Positions 1 to 7,866 of a stretch of DNA of 44,993 nucleotides are shown here, piece after piece. Both the position numbers and the translations under genes were made by a program. The notes under the pieces were generated by a model. It saw nothing but the letters and a program-made list of their open reading frames with translations, ran no database searches and had not been told where the DNA came from. The stretch comes from JBEIFW01 sp044370695 (GTDB taxonomy: Bacteria; Actinomycetota; Acidimicrobiia; Acidimicrobiales; Ilumatobacteraceae): assembly GCA_044370695.1 (NCBI GenBank), contig JBILVB010000010.1:1-44993 (forward strand). The letters are read 5' to 3'. How positions within the stretch are numbered: position 1 is the stretch's first letter; every line of letters starts with the position of its first letter.

Positions 1-45
1 TGCTACCCGCAGGCGACCAGCAGCCGGGCCGTCAGCCCGAGGGGT
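1..45. other. Left edge, unassigned
   Basis: No gene can be assigned to these bases. A plus-strand frame runs from the window edge to a TGA at 57-59 and could be the last residues of a gene starting outside, but 18 residues are too few to judge. The 7-base TCAGCCC occurs twice (32-38 and 46-52). Confidence 0.3.
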
Positions 46-975
46 TCAGCCCTTCTTGAGGGTGCTCTGCGGCCAGGAGCCGTCGCGGCCGTCCATGCCG
101 GCGGCCGGGCGCGCAGCGCCGAGCAGCTGCTCGACGATCGGGCCGAGGGCGGACGGGTCCTCGACCGGGGCGTGGGTCGGGCCGCGGTGCCAACCCTCGG
201 CGATCGCCAGGACCTGACCGGAGGCCTCGAACACGCGACCGGTGACGCCGGCCGACTGCTCGGACGCGAGCCACGTCACGATCGGGGCGATCCAGCGGGG
301 CGAGCGCATCTCGCGCTCCTCGTCGGTCTCCGGCGCCGGGCCGAGACCTTCGGTCATCCGGGTGAGCGCGACCGGGGCGACGGCGTTGACGGTGACGCCG
401 TAGCGGACGAGCTCGAGGGCGGCGATGTTGGTGAACGCAGCGATGCCGGCCTTGGCGGCGCCGTAGTTGGTCTGGCCCGGGTTGCCGTAGATGCCCGACA
501 CCGACGTGGTGTTGATGATGCGGCCCGACACCGGCTTGCCGTTCTTCGACTGCTCACGCCAGTACGCAGCGGCCCAACGCGCCGGGGCGAACGTGCCCTT
601 CAGGTGGACCTTGATGACGGCGTCCCACTCGGCCTCGGTCATGTTGACGAGCACCCGGTCGCGCAGGATGCCGGCGTTGTTGACCACGACGTGCAGGTCG
701 CCGAAGGTCTCGATCGCCTGGTTGACGAGGCGCTGGGCACCCTCCCAGTCCGACACGTCGTCACCGTTCACGACGGCCTCGCCACCCATGCCCCTGATGT
801 CGGCCACGGTCTGCTCGGCGGGGGACGCGTCGGCGCCGGTGCCGTCGGTGTTGCCACCGAGATCGTTGACGACGACCTTGGCGCCGTGCGACGCCAACAT
901 CAGGGCGTGCTCACGACCGATGCCGCGCCCGGCACCGGTGACGATGGCGACTCGACCTTCACACAGACGGCTCAT
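46..975 (-). CDS. SDR oxidoreductase, MFE-2-type 3-hydroxyacyl-CoA dehydrogenase-like
   Basis: This 309-residue protein is a classical short-chain dehydrogenase/reductase. A glycine-rich TGAGRGIG loop (about residues 13-20) binds NAD(P), NNAG is at 99-102, a Ser lies at 158-160, and the Y171-x3-K175 pair completes the catalytic set. The long insertion after the first strand (NDLGGNTDGTG) resembles the dehydrogenase domain of peroxisomal multifunctional enzyme type 2, which oxidises (3R)-hydroxyacyl-CoA, so a beta-oxidation role is plausible. The C-terminal 40 residues are longer than in a minimal SDR. ATG at 975 is chosen because AGGAG (981-985) sits 5 bases upstream; the reading frame stays open to 1038 without a better start. 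It is transcribed divergently from the flavoprotein gene at 1089. Substrate is not deducible. Confidence 0.85.
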   Translation of the reverse strand: MSRLCEGRVAIVTGAGRGIGREHALMLASHGAKVVVNDLGGNTDGTGADASPAEQTVADIRGMGGEAVVNGDDVSDWEGAQRLVNQAIETFGDLHVVVNNAGILRDRVLVNMTEAEWDAVIKVHLKGTFAPARWAAAYWREQSKNGKPVSGRIINTTSVSGIYGNPGQTNYGAAKAGIAAFTNIAALELVRYGVTVNAVAPVALTRMTEGLGPAPETDEEREMRSPRWIAPIVTWLASEQSAGVTGRVFEASGQVLAIAEGWHRGPTHAPVEDPSALGPIVEQLLGAARPAAGMDGRDGSWPQSTLKKG

Positions 976-1073
976 TCGTGCTCCTAGGAACGGGGGACGG
1001 CCGGTCATCGTGCCTGCCCGGTGACCGGGGACGCACATCGGCGCCCGCCGGGGGTGGTCGGCCCGCCCGGCCG

Positions 1074-1079
1074 TAGCCT
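1074..1079 (+). promoter_or_regulatory. -10-like TAGCCT before the 1089 flavoprotein gene
   Basis: TAGCCT ends 9 bases before the ATG at 1089, giving a very short leader. It is flanked on both sides by the same 9-mer GCCCGGCCG (1065-1073 and 1080-1088). A CCCGG-TGA-CCGGG inverted repeat lies at 1017-1029 in the same divergent interval. Confidence 0.4.
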
Positions 1080-1088
1080 GCCCGGCCG

Positions 1089-2294
1089 ATGACCGCCGAC
1101 CTCCTCGTCGTGGGTGCCGGGCCCGCCGGCTGTGCCGCCGCGATCACCGCCGCCCGCCGCGGCCTCGAGGTGGTCGTCGTCGACAAGGCCGCGTTCCCCC
1201 GCGACAAGTGCTGCGGCGACGGGTTGACCACGGGCGCTCTGCGCCTGTTGTCCGGCCTCGGATTCGACCCGGCGACGGTGCCGTCGTGGCAGGAGGTGGG
1301 CTCGGCGTGGGTGCGGTCCCCCACCGGGTATGCGGTCGAGTTCCCGTTCCCGACCGGGCAGGGTCTGTTCGGTGCGGTGGCGCCCCGGGTGGAGCTCGAC
1401 GCGTCGCTCGTGGCGCTCGCCCGCCGGGCCGGCGCCACCGTGCACGAGGGCCACGGGCTGGCCGGGATCGTCGACCAGCACACCGATGCGACGACGGTCG
1501 ACATCGAGGGGATGGGTCCGGTCCGGGCCCGGTGGGTGATCGGCGCCGACGGCATGTGGAGCCCGCTGCGCAAAGCGCTGGGGCTGACGCCCGAGGGGTA
1601 CCTCGGCGAGTGGCACGCCTTCCGCCAGTACGCCGAGGGCGTCACCGGCGACGGCGCCAACCGGCTGTGGGTGTGGTTCGAGGAGGACCTGCTGCCCGGG
1701 TACGCGTGGAGCTTCCCGCTGCCGGGCGGACGGGCCAACGTCGGCTTCGGGGTGCTGCGCGACGGGGTGCGCCGGATCCAGACGATGAAGGCGACCTGGG
1801 CCGACCTGCTCGAGCGCCCACACGTGCGGGCCACCCTCGGGCCCGAGGCCCGCCTCGTCGACCGGCACACGGCATGGCCGATCCCGGCCCGGATCGACAC
1901 GATGACCTCCGGGTCCGGGCGAGCGCTGCTCGTCGGCGACGCCGTCGCCGCCACCGACCCGATGACCGGCGAGGGGATCGGGCAGGCCCTCCTCACCGGC
2001 TCGCTCGCGGCCGAGGCCATCGCCGCCGGCGGCACGCCGACTGCGGTGCAGGCGGCGTACCGGGCTGCGCTGGAACGCCACCTCGTGCCGGACCACCGCA
2101 TGTCGGTGGCGTTGGGCAAGGTGCTGCAGCATCGCCGGGGCACCCGGGCGGCGATCCGGATCGCCGGCGCCACGTCGTGGACGCGGCGCAACTTCGCCCG
2201 GTGGCTGTTCGAGGACGAGCCCCGGGCCGCGGCAATCACCCCCGGTCGTTGGCATCGCAACTTCCTGCGCCGCCCCGGCGCCACGTTCGGCTGA
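1089..2294 (+). CDS. Geranylgeranyl reductase family FAD-dependent oxidoreductase
   Basis: A 401-residue flavoprotein. The N-terminal dinucleotide fold has GAGPAG at residues 9-14, followed by a CCGDGLT segment typical of the family. A YAWSFP stretch followed by GGRANVGFG matches the YxWxFP signature of geranylgeranyl reductases, and the second FAD motif GDAVAATDPMTGEGIGQAL is clear. Family members saturate isoprenoid double bonds (menaquinone, chlorophyll or lipid side chains), but the family is broad and includes halogenase-like and hydroxylase-like relatives. The gene stands alone on its strand ahead of the 2335 gene, which has its own -10-like element. The ATG is supported by the -10 hexamer just upstream. 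Reaction and substrate are inferred from family only. Confidence 0.8.
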   Translation: MTADLLVVGAGPAGCAAAITAARRGLEVVVVDKAAFPRDKCCGDGLTTGALRLLSGLGFDPATVPSWQEVGSAWVRSPTGYAVEFPFPTGQGLFGAVAPRVELDASLVALARRAGATVHEGHGLAGIVDQHTDATTVDIEGMGPVRARWVIGADGMWSPLRKALGLTPEGYLGEWHAFRQYAEGVTGDGANRLWVWFEEDLLPGYAWSFPLPGGRANVGFGVLRDGVRRIQTMKATWADLLERPHVRATLGPEARLVDRHTAWPIPARIDTMTSGSGRALLVGDAVAATDPMTGEGIGQALLTGSLAAEAIAAGGTPTAVQAAYRAALERHLVPDHRMSVALGKVLQHRRGTRAAIRIAGATSWTRRNFARWLFEDEPRAAAITPGRWHRNFLRRPGATFG

Positions 2295-2322
2295 CCGGGC
2301 CGGTCGGCGCGGTGCGGCTCGG

Positions 2323-2328
2323 TACCAT
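2323..2328 (+). promoter_or_regulatory. -10-like TACCAT, leaderless start for 2335 gene
   Basis: TACCAT is followed by 6 bases and then GTG at 2335. The ATG inside this hexamer region (2327) is out of frame with the gene, which supports the GTG as start. Confidence 0.45.
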
Positions 2329-2334
2329 GCCGCC

Positions 2335-3300
2335 GTGCGCACGGCCCTCACCGACCTTCTGGAGATCGAGCACCCGGTGATGCTGGCCGGGATGGGCGGC
2401 GTGTCCTACCACCGCCTCGTCGCCGCCGTGTCCGAGGCCGGTGGCATCGGCACGTTCGGGGCCTCGACGATGTCGGTCCCGCAGATGGCCGCCGAGATCG
2501 CCGCCGCGCAGGCGCTCACGGCCAAGCCGATCGGCGTGGACCTGCTGACCGCCGTCCCGGGGCTGGTCGAATCGGCCATCGACACGGTGATCGCCGGCGA
2601 GGTGCGGCTGTACGTGGCCGGCCTCGGCGTACCGCGCGAGGTCGTCGACCGCCTCCACGACCACAACATCATCGTCGGGTCGATGTGCGGAAAGGTCCGC
2701 CACGCCGTGGCTGCCGTTGCCTCCGGGTGCGACCTGGTGATCGCCCAGGGCACCGAGGCCGGTGGCCACACCGGCACGGTGGCGACGATGGCCCTGGTGC
2801 CCCAGGTCGTCGACGCCGTCGGTGGCGCGGTGCCCGTGGTCGCCGCCGGTGGGCTCTTCGACGGCCGGGGTCTGGCGGCGGCGCTGAGCCTCGGCGCCGA
2901 CGGGATCTGGGTGGGCACCCGGTTCATCGCCACCCCCGAGGCCCGCACGGTGGCCGGCTACAAGGACACGCTGCTGTCGCTGCGCGAGGACGACACGGTG
3001 GTGTCGCGCGCGTACACCGGCAAGACCTGCCGGGTCGTGCGTACCGACTGGACCGCGCACTTCGACGCCCACCCCGAGGAGCTCCGGCCGTTCCCGGCCC
3101 AAGGCACCGTCGCCTACAAGGCCGGCGTCAACCACATCGCTGCGCCCGACGGCTTCGACGGCGACGTCCGCCGCGAGTTCATGCCCTGCGGCCAGGGGGT
3201 CGGCGCCATCGACGAACTCGTGCCCGCAGGGGATCTGGTGCGCCGCTTCGTCGCCGAGGCCGAAGCCGTGATCGACCGGGTGGCCGGCCTTCGCCGCTGA
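2335..3300 (+). CDS. Nitronate monooxygenase / 2-nitropropane dioxygenase-like flavoprotein
   Basis: A 321-residue FMN-dependent TIM-barrel protein of the nitronate monooxygenase family. The diagnostic segment QGTEAGGH (ending at His145, the position of the catalytic base) is present, followed by GADGIWVGTRF, which matches the phosphate-binding end of the FMN site. Members oxidise alkyl nitronates, but many actinobacterial homologues in acyl-CoA catabolic neighbourhoods may be FMN-dependent enoyl reductases or similar, so the substrate is uncertain. It begins a plus-strand run with the M20 peptidase (27 bases downstream) and the MFS gene. GTG start is chosen from the -10 spacing. Confidence 0.8.
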   Translation: MRTALTDLLEIEHPVMLAGMGGVSYHRLVAAVSEAGGIGTFGASTMSVPQMAAEIAAAQALTAKPIGVDLLTAVPGLVESAIDTVIAGEVRLYVAGLGVPREVVDRLHDHNIIVGSMCGKVRHAVAAVASGCDLVIAQGTEAGGHTGTVATMALVPQVVDAVGGAVPVVAAGGLFDGRGLAAALSLGADGIWVGTRFIATPEARTVAGYKDTLLSLREDDTVVSRAYTGKTCRVVRTDWTAHFDAHPEELRPFPAQGTVAYKAGVNHIAAPDGFDGDVRREFMPCGQGVGAIDELVPAGDLVRRFVAEAEAVIDRVAGLRR

Positions 3301-3315
3301 GAACGTCACCCGTCC

Positions 3316-3321
3316 TACGAT
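3316..3321 (+). promoter_or_regulatory. -10-like TACGAT, leaderless start for 3328 gene
   Basis: TACGAT is separated by 6 bases from GTG at 3328. The same geometry recurs before many genes here. Confidence 0.45.
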
Positions 3322-3327
3322 CGGGCG

Positions 3328-4752
3328 GTGACCCCCCTCGCCACCGCCGCGCTGGCCCATGCCGAGCACACCTGGGACGCAGAGATCGTCCCCGTGCTGC
3401 ACGACTACATCGCCATCCCGAACGTGTCGGTCGCCTTCGACGCCGACTGGGCCGCGCACGGCCACATGGACGCCGCCGTCGAGCTGATCGCGGGCTGGTG
3501 CCGGGCCCGCCGGTTGCCCGGAGCGACCGTCGAGGTGCACCGCCTGCCCGGCCGCACGCCGGTCGTCCTGGTCGAGATCCCCCCGACCGGGGGCGGCTCG
3601 GCCACCGACACCGTGCTGCTCTACGGGCACCTCGACAAACAGCCCGAGATGACCGGCTGGCGCGAGGGTCTCGGCCCGTGGACCCCAGTGCTCGACGGCG
3701 ACCGGCTCTACGGCCGCGGTGGCGCCGACGACGGGTACGCCGCGTTCGCCTCGCTGACCGCCGTCGAGGCGGTCCGGGCCGCCGGTGGTGCCCACACCCG
3801 CTGCGTCGTGCTGATCGAGGCCTCCGAGGAGTCCGGTAGCCCCGACCTGCCCGCCTACGTGGAACACCTCGCCGGCCGGATCGGCACGCCGAGCCTCGTG
3901 CTGTGCCTCGACTCGGGCTGCGTCGACTACGACCACCTGTGGGTCACCACCTCGCTGCGGGGCCTCGTCAGCGTCGTCGTCACCGCCGAGGTCCTCACCG
4001 AGGGGGTCCACTCCGGCGTGGCGTCCGGCATCGTGTCGTCGTCGTTCCGGGTGCTGCGCCGAATCCTCGACCGGGTCGAGGATTCGGCCACCGGCGCCGT
4101 GCTGCTGCCCGAGTTCCACGTCGAGATCCCAGCCGACCGCCTGGAGCAGATCCGGGCCACCGCCGCCACGCTCGCCCACAGCCCGGCCGAGGAGCTCCCC
4201 CTCGTCGCCGGCATGCGCCCCACCACCGCCGACCGGGTCGAGCAGATCCTGCGCAGCACCTGGCGCCCGACGCTGTCGGTCATCGGCGCAGCGGGCCTGC
4301 CCCCGGTCGAGCGGTCGGGCAACGTGCTGCGGCCGTCGACCTCGTTGAAGCTGTCGCTCCGGCTGCCACCCACCGCGGATGCCGACCGGGCCCGCGCCGC
4401 GCTGGTCGCCGCGCTCACCACCGATCCGCCCGACGGCGCCCGGATCACCGTCACCGGCGGCGAGGCCGGCGCCGGCTGGAACGCGCCGACCTTCGCGCCC
4501 TGGCTGTCCGCCGCGCTCGACGACGCCTCCCGCGCCGTGTTCGGCCGGCCGGCCCGGATGATGGGCGAGGGCGGATCGATCCCGTTCATGGGGATGCTCG
4601 GCGAGCGGTTCCCCGACGCCCAGTTCGTGATCACCGGGGTGCTCGGACCCGACACCAACGCCCACGGTCCCAACGAGTACCTCCACGTGCCGACCGGCCG
4701 CCGGCTCACCGCGGCCCTCGCGCTGCTGCTCGACGCGCACGCGCGGCGCTGA
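3328..4752 (+). CDS. M20 family metallopeptidase (dipeptidase-like)
   Basis: A 474-residue M20/ArgE-DapE family zinc hydrolase. The metal ligands are visible in order: His101 in LLYGHLDKQP, the bridging Asp134 in GRGGADDGY, the general base and ligand Glu167/Glu168 in EASEESGSPD, Asp195 in LCLDSG, and a late His in NAHGPNEY. The lid domain occupies about residues 210-370. Relatives cleave dipeptides or N-acyl amino acids in the cytoplasm. The stop codon is 2 bases before the MFS gene start, so peptidase and exporter are probably co-transcribed. GTG start fits the -10 hexamer. Exact substrate unknown. Confidence 0.88.
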   Translation: MTPLATAALAHAEHTWDAEIVPVLHDYIAIPNVSVAFDADWAAHGHMDAAVELIAGWCRARRLPGATVEVHRLPGRTPVVLVEIPPTGGGSATDTVLLYGHLDKQPEMTGWREGLGPWTPVLDGDRLYGRGGADDGYAAFASLTAVEAVRAAGGAHTRCVVLIEASEESGSPDLPAYVEHLAGRIGTPSLVLCLDSGCVDYDHLWVTTSLRGLVSVVVTAEVLTEGVHSGVASGIVSSSFRVLRRILDRVEDSATGAVLLPEFHVEIPADRLEQIRATAATLAHSPAEELPLVAGMRPTTADRVEQILRSTWRPTLSVIGAAGLPPVERSGNVLRPSTSLKLSLRLPPTADADRARAALVAALTTDPPDGARITVTGGEAGAGWNAPTFAPWLSAALDDASRAVFGRPARMMGEGGSIPFMGMLGERFPDAQFVITGVLGPDTNAHGPNEYLHVPTGRRLTAALALLLDAHARR

Positions 4753-4754
4753 GC

Positions 4755-5978
4755 GTGCTCGACCTGCTGCGGCGCAACCGCGACGTCCGCCTGCTGTTCC
4801 TCGCCGTCCTCGTCAACTACTGCGGCGACTGGTTCGCCACCGTCGCCGTCCTCGGCGACATCGGCGACCTCACCGGGGACTCGGCTCTCGCCGCCGGCGG
4901 GGTCTTCGTGGCCCAGAGCCTGCCGTCGCTGCTGCTGGGCCCGGTGGCCGGTCCGGTCGCCGACCGGTTCGACCGGCGGAGGATCCTGCTCGTGGTGTCG
5001 CTGCTGCAGGTCGTCGCCGCGCTCGGGTTCCTCGGGATCGGCGACGGGCGGGTGTGGGTGGCCTACGTGGTCCTCGCCGCGATCGCCGGGCTGGCGTCGT
5101 TCTTCGGGCCGGCGTCGTCGGCGTCGCTGCCCAACCTCGTCGACCCCGACGACCTGCCGACGGCGTCGACGATGTTCGGCGCCACGTGGGGGGCGATGCT
5201 GGCCGTCGGCGCCTCGCTCGGCGCAGTGTTCAGCGCCGCGTTCGGCCGCGACGCCGCCTACGTGGCCGATGCCGTCAGCTTCCTGATTGCCGCAGCCCTG
5301 GTCGCCGGAATCCGCCGGCCCACCCGGTCGGCGACGGCGCCAGGCGCCGCCCGGGTGCCGATGCGCCCGGTCGCCGACACCCGGGAGGCCGTCGGGATCG
5401 CGCGGCGCGACCCGGCGTTGCTTGCACTGCTGTGCTCCAAGGCCGGCTTCGGCCTCGCCAGCGGAATGGTGGGCCTGCTCGCCGTGCTCGCCGAGGTGCG
5501 CTTCGACTCGGGGGACCTCGGCATCGGGCTCCTGCTCGCCGCCCGCGGGGTGGGGGTGGTGGTCGGCCCGCTGCTGGCCAAGCGCTACGCCCGGCCCGAC
5601 GTCCCTGCGATCCTGCGGGTCTGCGCCCTCAGCTGCTTGCTGTACGGCACCGTGTACCTGGGCGTGGCCGCTGCCCCGCTCCTGGTCTTGGCCGCCGCCG
5701 GCGTCTTCGTCGCCCACCTCGGCGGCGGCGTCCAGTGGACGCTGTCGACCTACGGCCTCCAGGTCGTCGCCCCCGACCACGCCCGGGGCCGGATCATGGC
5801 GGCGGACTTCTCGCTGGTCAGCGGGTCGATGACCGTCAGCTACCTCGCCGCCGGGGGCCTCGAGGCGCTCGTCGGGCCCGGCGGGGCGATGGCGGCGTTG
5901 TGCGCCGTGGCGCTCGCCTGGGGCGTGCTGTACCTCCGGCTCACCGCGACCTTGCGCGGCCGGGCCCCGGCGGCCTGA
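4755..5978 (+). CDS. MFS transporter
   Basis: A 407-residue major facilitator superfamily protein with about 12 hydrophobic helices. The loop between helices 2 and 3 carries the MFS signature (VADRFDRRRIL, about residues 73-83), as in macrolide and enterobactin exporters. The reading frame is open far upstream across the peptidase gene, but homology starts at LDLLRRNRDVRLL, so the GTG at 4755, two bases after the peptidase stop, is taken as start. Coupling to the M20 peptidase suggests export of a product or toxic intermediate; this is inference. Its stop codon lies in the loop of an 11-base-pair inverted repeat. Confidence 0.85.
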   Translation: MLDLLRRNRDVRLLFLAVLVNYCGDWFATVAVLGDIGDLTGDSALAAGGVFVAQSLPSLLLGPVAGPVADRFDRRRILLVVSLLQVVAALGFLGIGDGRVWVAYVVLAAIAGLASFFGPASSASLPNLVDPDDLPTASTMFGATWGAMLAVGASLGAVFSAAFGRDAAYVADAVSFLIAAALVAGIRRPTRSATAPGAARVPMRPVADTREAVGIARRDPALLALLCSKAGFGLASGMVGLLAVLAEVRFDSGDLGIGLLLAARGVGVVVGPLLAKRYARPDVPAILRVCALSCLLYGTVYLGVAAAPLLVLAAAGVFVAHLGGGVQWTLSTYGLQVVAPDHARGRIMAADFSLVSGSMTVSYLAAGGLEALVGPGGAMAALCAVALAWGVLYLRLTATLRGRAPAA

Positions 5979-5994
5979 CGCCACCGGGGCCCGG
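5960..5994 (+). terminator. 11-bp hairpin enclosing the MFS stop codon
   Basis: CCGGGCCCCGG (5960-5970) is a perfect inverted repeat of CCGGGGCCCGG (5984-5994), with a 13-base loop holding the TGA at 5976-5978. There is no T-run. It lies between convergent genes and could stop transcription both ways. Confidence 0.55.
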
Positions 5995-6021
5995 GATGCC
6001 CAGGCGATTCGAGACGGCCGA

Positions 6022-7077
6022 TCAGACGTCGTCGACGATCGAGCGCAGTTCCTCGATGGCCTTGACCGGATCCGGGCCGACCGGGTTGACCGACAGGATC
6101 GTGACCCCGGCCTCCTTGTAGGCGCCGATGCGCTCCTTGATGAGCGAGCGGGGCCCGACGAGGTTGCCGAGGGCGAGCATCTCGCGCGGCACCTTGGCCT
6201 CGGCCTCCTTCTTCTTGCCGTCGAGGTACAGGTCCTGGATCTCGATGGCCTCGGCCTCGTAGCCGTACTTCTTGGCGATCGTGTTGTAGAAGTTCTTGTC
6301 CCGGGCGCCCATGCCACCGACGTACAGCGCCGTCGACGGGCGGCCGAGGTCGAGGATCTTGTCGGCCTTCTCCCCCACCAGGTCCTCGCCGATCGCGAGC
6401 ATGCCGCCGGCGGAGATCTCGAGCTTGGGCAGCTCCGCGCTGCGCTTGGACAGACCGCGCTTGAGGTCGTCACCCCACACCTCCTGGAACTTGTCCGGGA
6501 GGAAGAACACCGGCAGCCAGCCGTCGGCCACCTCGGCGGTGGCGGCCACCGACTGGCCCATGAGCGACGCCCACCAGATCGGGATGTCGGACCGCACGGG
6601 GTGGTTGATGATCTTCAACGGCTTGCCGAGCCCGGTGCCCTGGCCGGCCGGCAGCGGCACCTGCACGGTCTTGCCCTGGTAGTTGAGCGGCTGCTCGCGC
6701 TTCCAGACCATGCGGCAGACGTCGATGTACTCCTTGATGCGCTGCATCGGCTTCTCGTACGGCACCCCGTGGAAGCCCTCGACCACCTGCGGGCCCGAGG
6801 CACCCAGGCCGAGGATGAACCGGCCGTTGGAGACGTAGTCGCAGCCGGCCGCCGTCATCGCCATGAGCGCAGCCGTGCGGCTGTAGACGTTGACGATGCC
6901 GGTGCCGATGTGCACGCGCTCGGTCTTGGCGGCCAGGTAGCCCACCTGGCTGAAGGCGTCGAAGCTGTAGGCCTCGGCGATCCACACGACGTCGATGCCG
7001 GCCTTCTCCAGGTCGACGACACGCTGCACGGCCTCGTGGAAGCCGCCGGCGTAGTTGATGTTCATGCTCAGGCGCAT
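6022..7077 (-). CDS. LLM class F420-dependent oxidoreductase
   Basis: A 351-residue luciferase-like TIM-barrel protein. Features are the N-terminal MRLSMNINYAGGF strand, DVVWIAEAYSFDAFSQVGYLA, and VHIGTGIVNVYSRTAALMAM, which match actinobacterial F420-dependent oxidoreductases. Such enzymes transfer hydride between reduced F420 and organic substrates; some act as monooxygenases. FMN or F420 use cannot be told apart from sequence alone, but the family in Actinomycetota mostly uses F420. A GGGGGG run (7084-7089 on the plus strand as C) lies 6 bases before the ATG and may serve as ribosome binding site. It is divergent from deoC. Confidence 0.82.
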   Translation of the reverse strand: MRLSMNINYAGGFHEAVQRVVDLEKAGIDVVWIAEAYSFDAFSQVGYLAAKTERVHIGTGIVNVYSRTAALMAMTAAGCDYVSNGRFILGLGASGPQVVEGFHGVPYEKPMQRIKEYIDVCRMVWKREQPLNYQGKTVQVPLPAGQGTGLGKPLKIINHPVRSDIPIWWASLMGQSVAATAEVADGWLPVFFLPDKFQEVWGDDLKRGLSKRSAELPKLEISAGGMLAIGEDLVGEKADKILDLGRPSTALYVGGMGARDKNFYNTIAKKYGYEAEAIEIQDLYLDGKKKEAEAKVPREMLALGNLVGPRSLIKERIGAYKEAGVTILSVNPVGPDPVKAIEELRSIVDDV

Positions 7078-7107
7078 GCCGAACCCCCCGTGGTGGCGAA
7101 CGCCGGC

Positions 7108-7113
7108 ACGCTA
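7108..7113 (-). promoter_or_regulatory. -10-like TAGCGT for the 7077 LLM gene
   Basis: Read on the minus strand, TAGCGT lies 30 bases before the ATG at 7077, leaving room for a leader with a G-rich ribosome binding site, unlike the leaderless neighbours. Confidence 0.3.
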
Positions 7114-7155
7114 CGCGCCCGGCCCGGCGGGGCGCGAACCCGGCCGGGCCGGCCG

Positions 7156-7161
7156 TAGCGT
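7156..7161 (+). promoter_or_regulatory. -10-like TAGCGT, leaderless start for deoC
   Basis: TAGCGT is followed by 6 bases and the deoC ATG at 7168. Confidence 0.45.
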
Positions 7162-7167
7162 GACGGC

Positions 7168-7866
7168 ATGGCCGGCTCCCCGCTCCGTACCGTCGCCGAG
7201 GTCGCAGCGACGATCGACCATGCGCTGCTGCGCCCCGAGCTCACCGTCGACGCCGTGCGGGCCGGCTGCGCCGTCGCCGCCCGGTACGCGGTGGCGTCGG
7301 TGTGCTGCAAGCCCGCCGACGTCGCGCTGTGTCGGTCGCTGCTCGGCGGCACCGGGGTCGCAGTGGGCACCGTGGTCGGGTTCCCGCACGGCTCGAGCCT
7401 CGGGTCCGTGAAGCGGTTCGAGACCGAGCGGGCCCTCGACGACGGCGCCACCGAGATCGACGTGGTGCTCAACGTCGGCCGGTTGCGCTCCGGCGACGAC
7501 GCCTGGGTGGCCGACGAACTGGCCGGTGTGGTCGAGGCGTGCCGAGATCGCGGGGTCGTGAAGGTGATCCTCGAGTGCGCGCTGCTGACCGACGACGAGA
7601 AGGTGCGGGCGTGCGGGTTGGCCGTCGCCGCCGGCGCCGAGTACGTGAAGACCTCCACCGGGTACGCCGCCCACGGGGCCACGCTCGACGACGTGCGCCT
7701 GCTGCGGGCGTCGGTGCCGGCCGCAGTCAAGGTGAAGGCAGCCGGCGGTATCTCGACGCTCGAGACGCTGCTGGCCATGCTCGACGCCGGCGCCGACCGG
7801 GTCGGCTGCTCCGCGACGGCCGCGCTGCTCGACGAGCTGGCCGCCCGGCACGGCGCGGCGCGTTAG
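7168..7866 (+). CDS. deoC: Deoxyribose-phosphate aldolase
   Basis: A 232-residue class I aldolase that cleaves 2-deoxy-D-ribose 5-phosphate to glyceraldehyde 3-phosphate and acetaldehyde in nucleoside catabolism. The Schiff-base lysine is Lys161 in VKTSTGY, the second active-site lysine is Lys190 in VKVKAAGGI, and the aspartate of the proton relay is Asp98 in EIDVVLN. TIDHALLRP near residue 16 is the usual N-terminal signature. The gene is not beside other deo genes. Its TAG stop (7864-7866) overlaps the TAA stop of the convergent acyl-CoA dehydrogenase (7863-7865 on the other strand). Confidence 0.92.
   Translation: MAGSPLRTVAEVAATIDHALLRPELTVDAVRAGCAVAARYAVASVCCKPADVALCRSLLGGTGVAVGTVVGFPHGSSLGSVKRFETERALDDGATEIDVVLNVGRLRSGDDAWVADELAGVVEACRDRGVVKVILECALLTDDEKVRACGLAVAAGAEYVKTSTGYAAHGATLDDVRLLRASVPAAVKVKAAGGISTLETLLAMLDAGADRVGCSATAALLDELAARHGAAR

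Noticed and set aside
2236..4740. Minus-strand open frame of 834 codons
   Set aside because: It lies antisense to the nitronate monooxygenase and M20 genes, shows a Gly/Arg/His-rich composition with no recognisable domain, and arises from high GC third positions. The same applies to other long antisense frames, such as 3927-6473 and 18548-20896.
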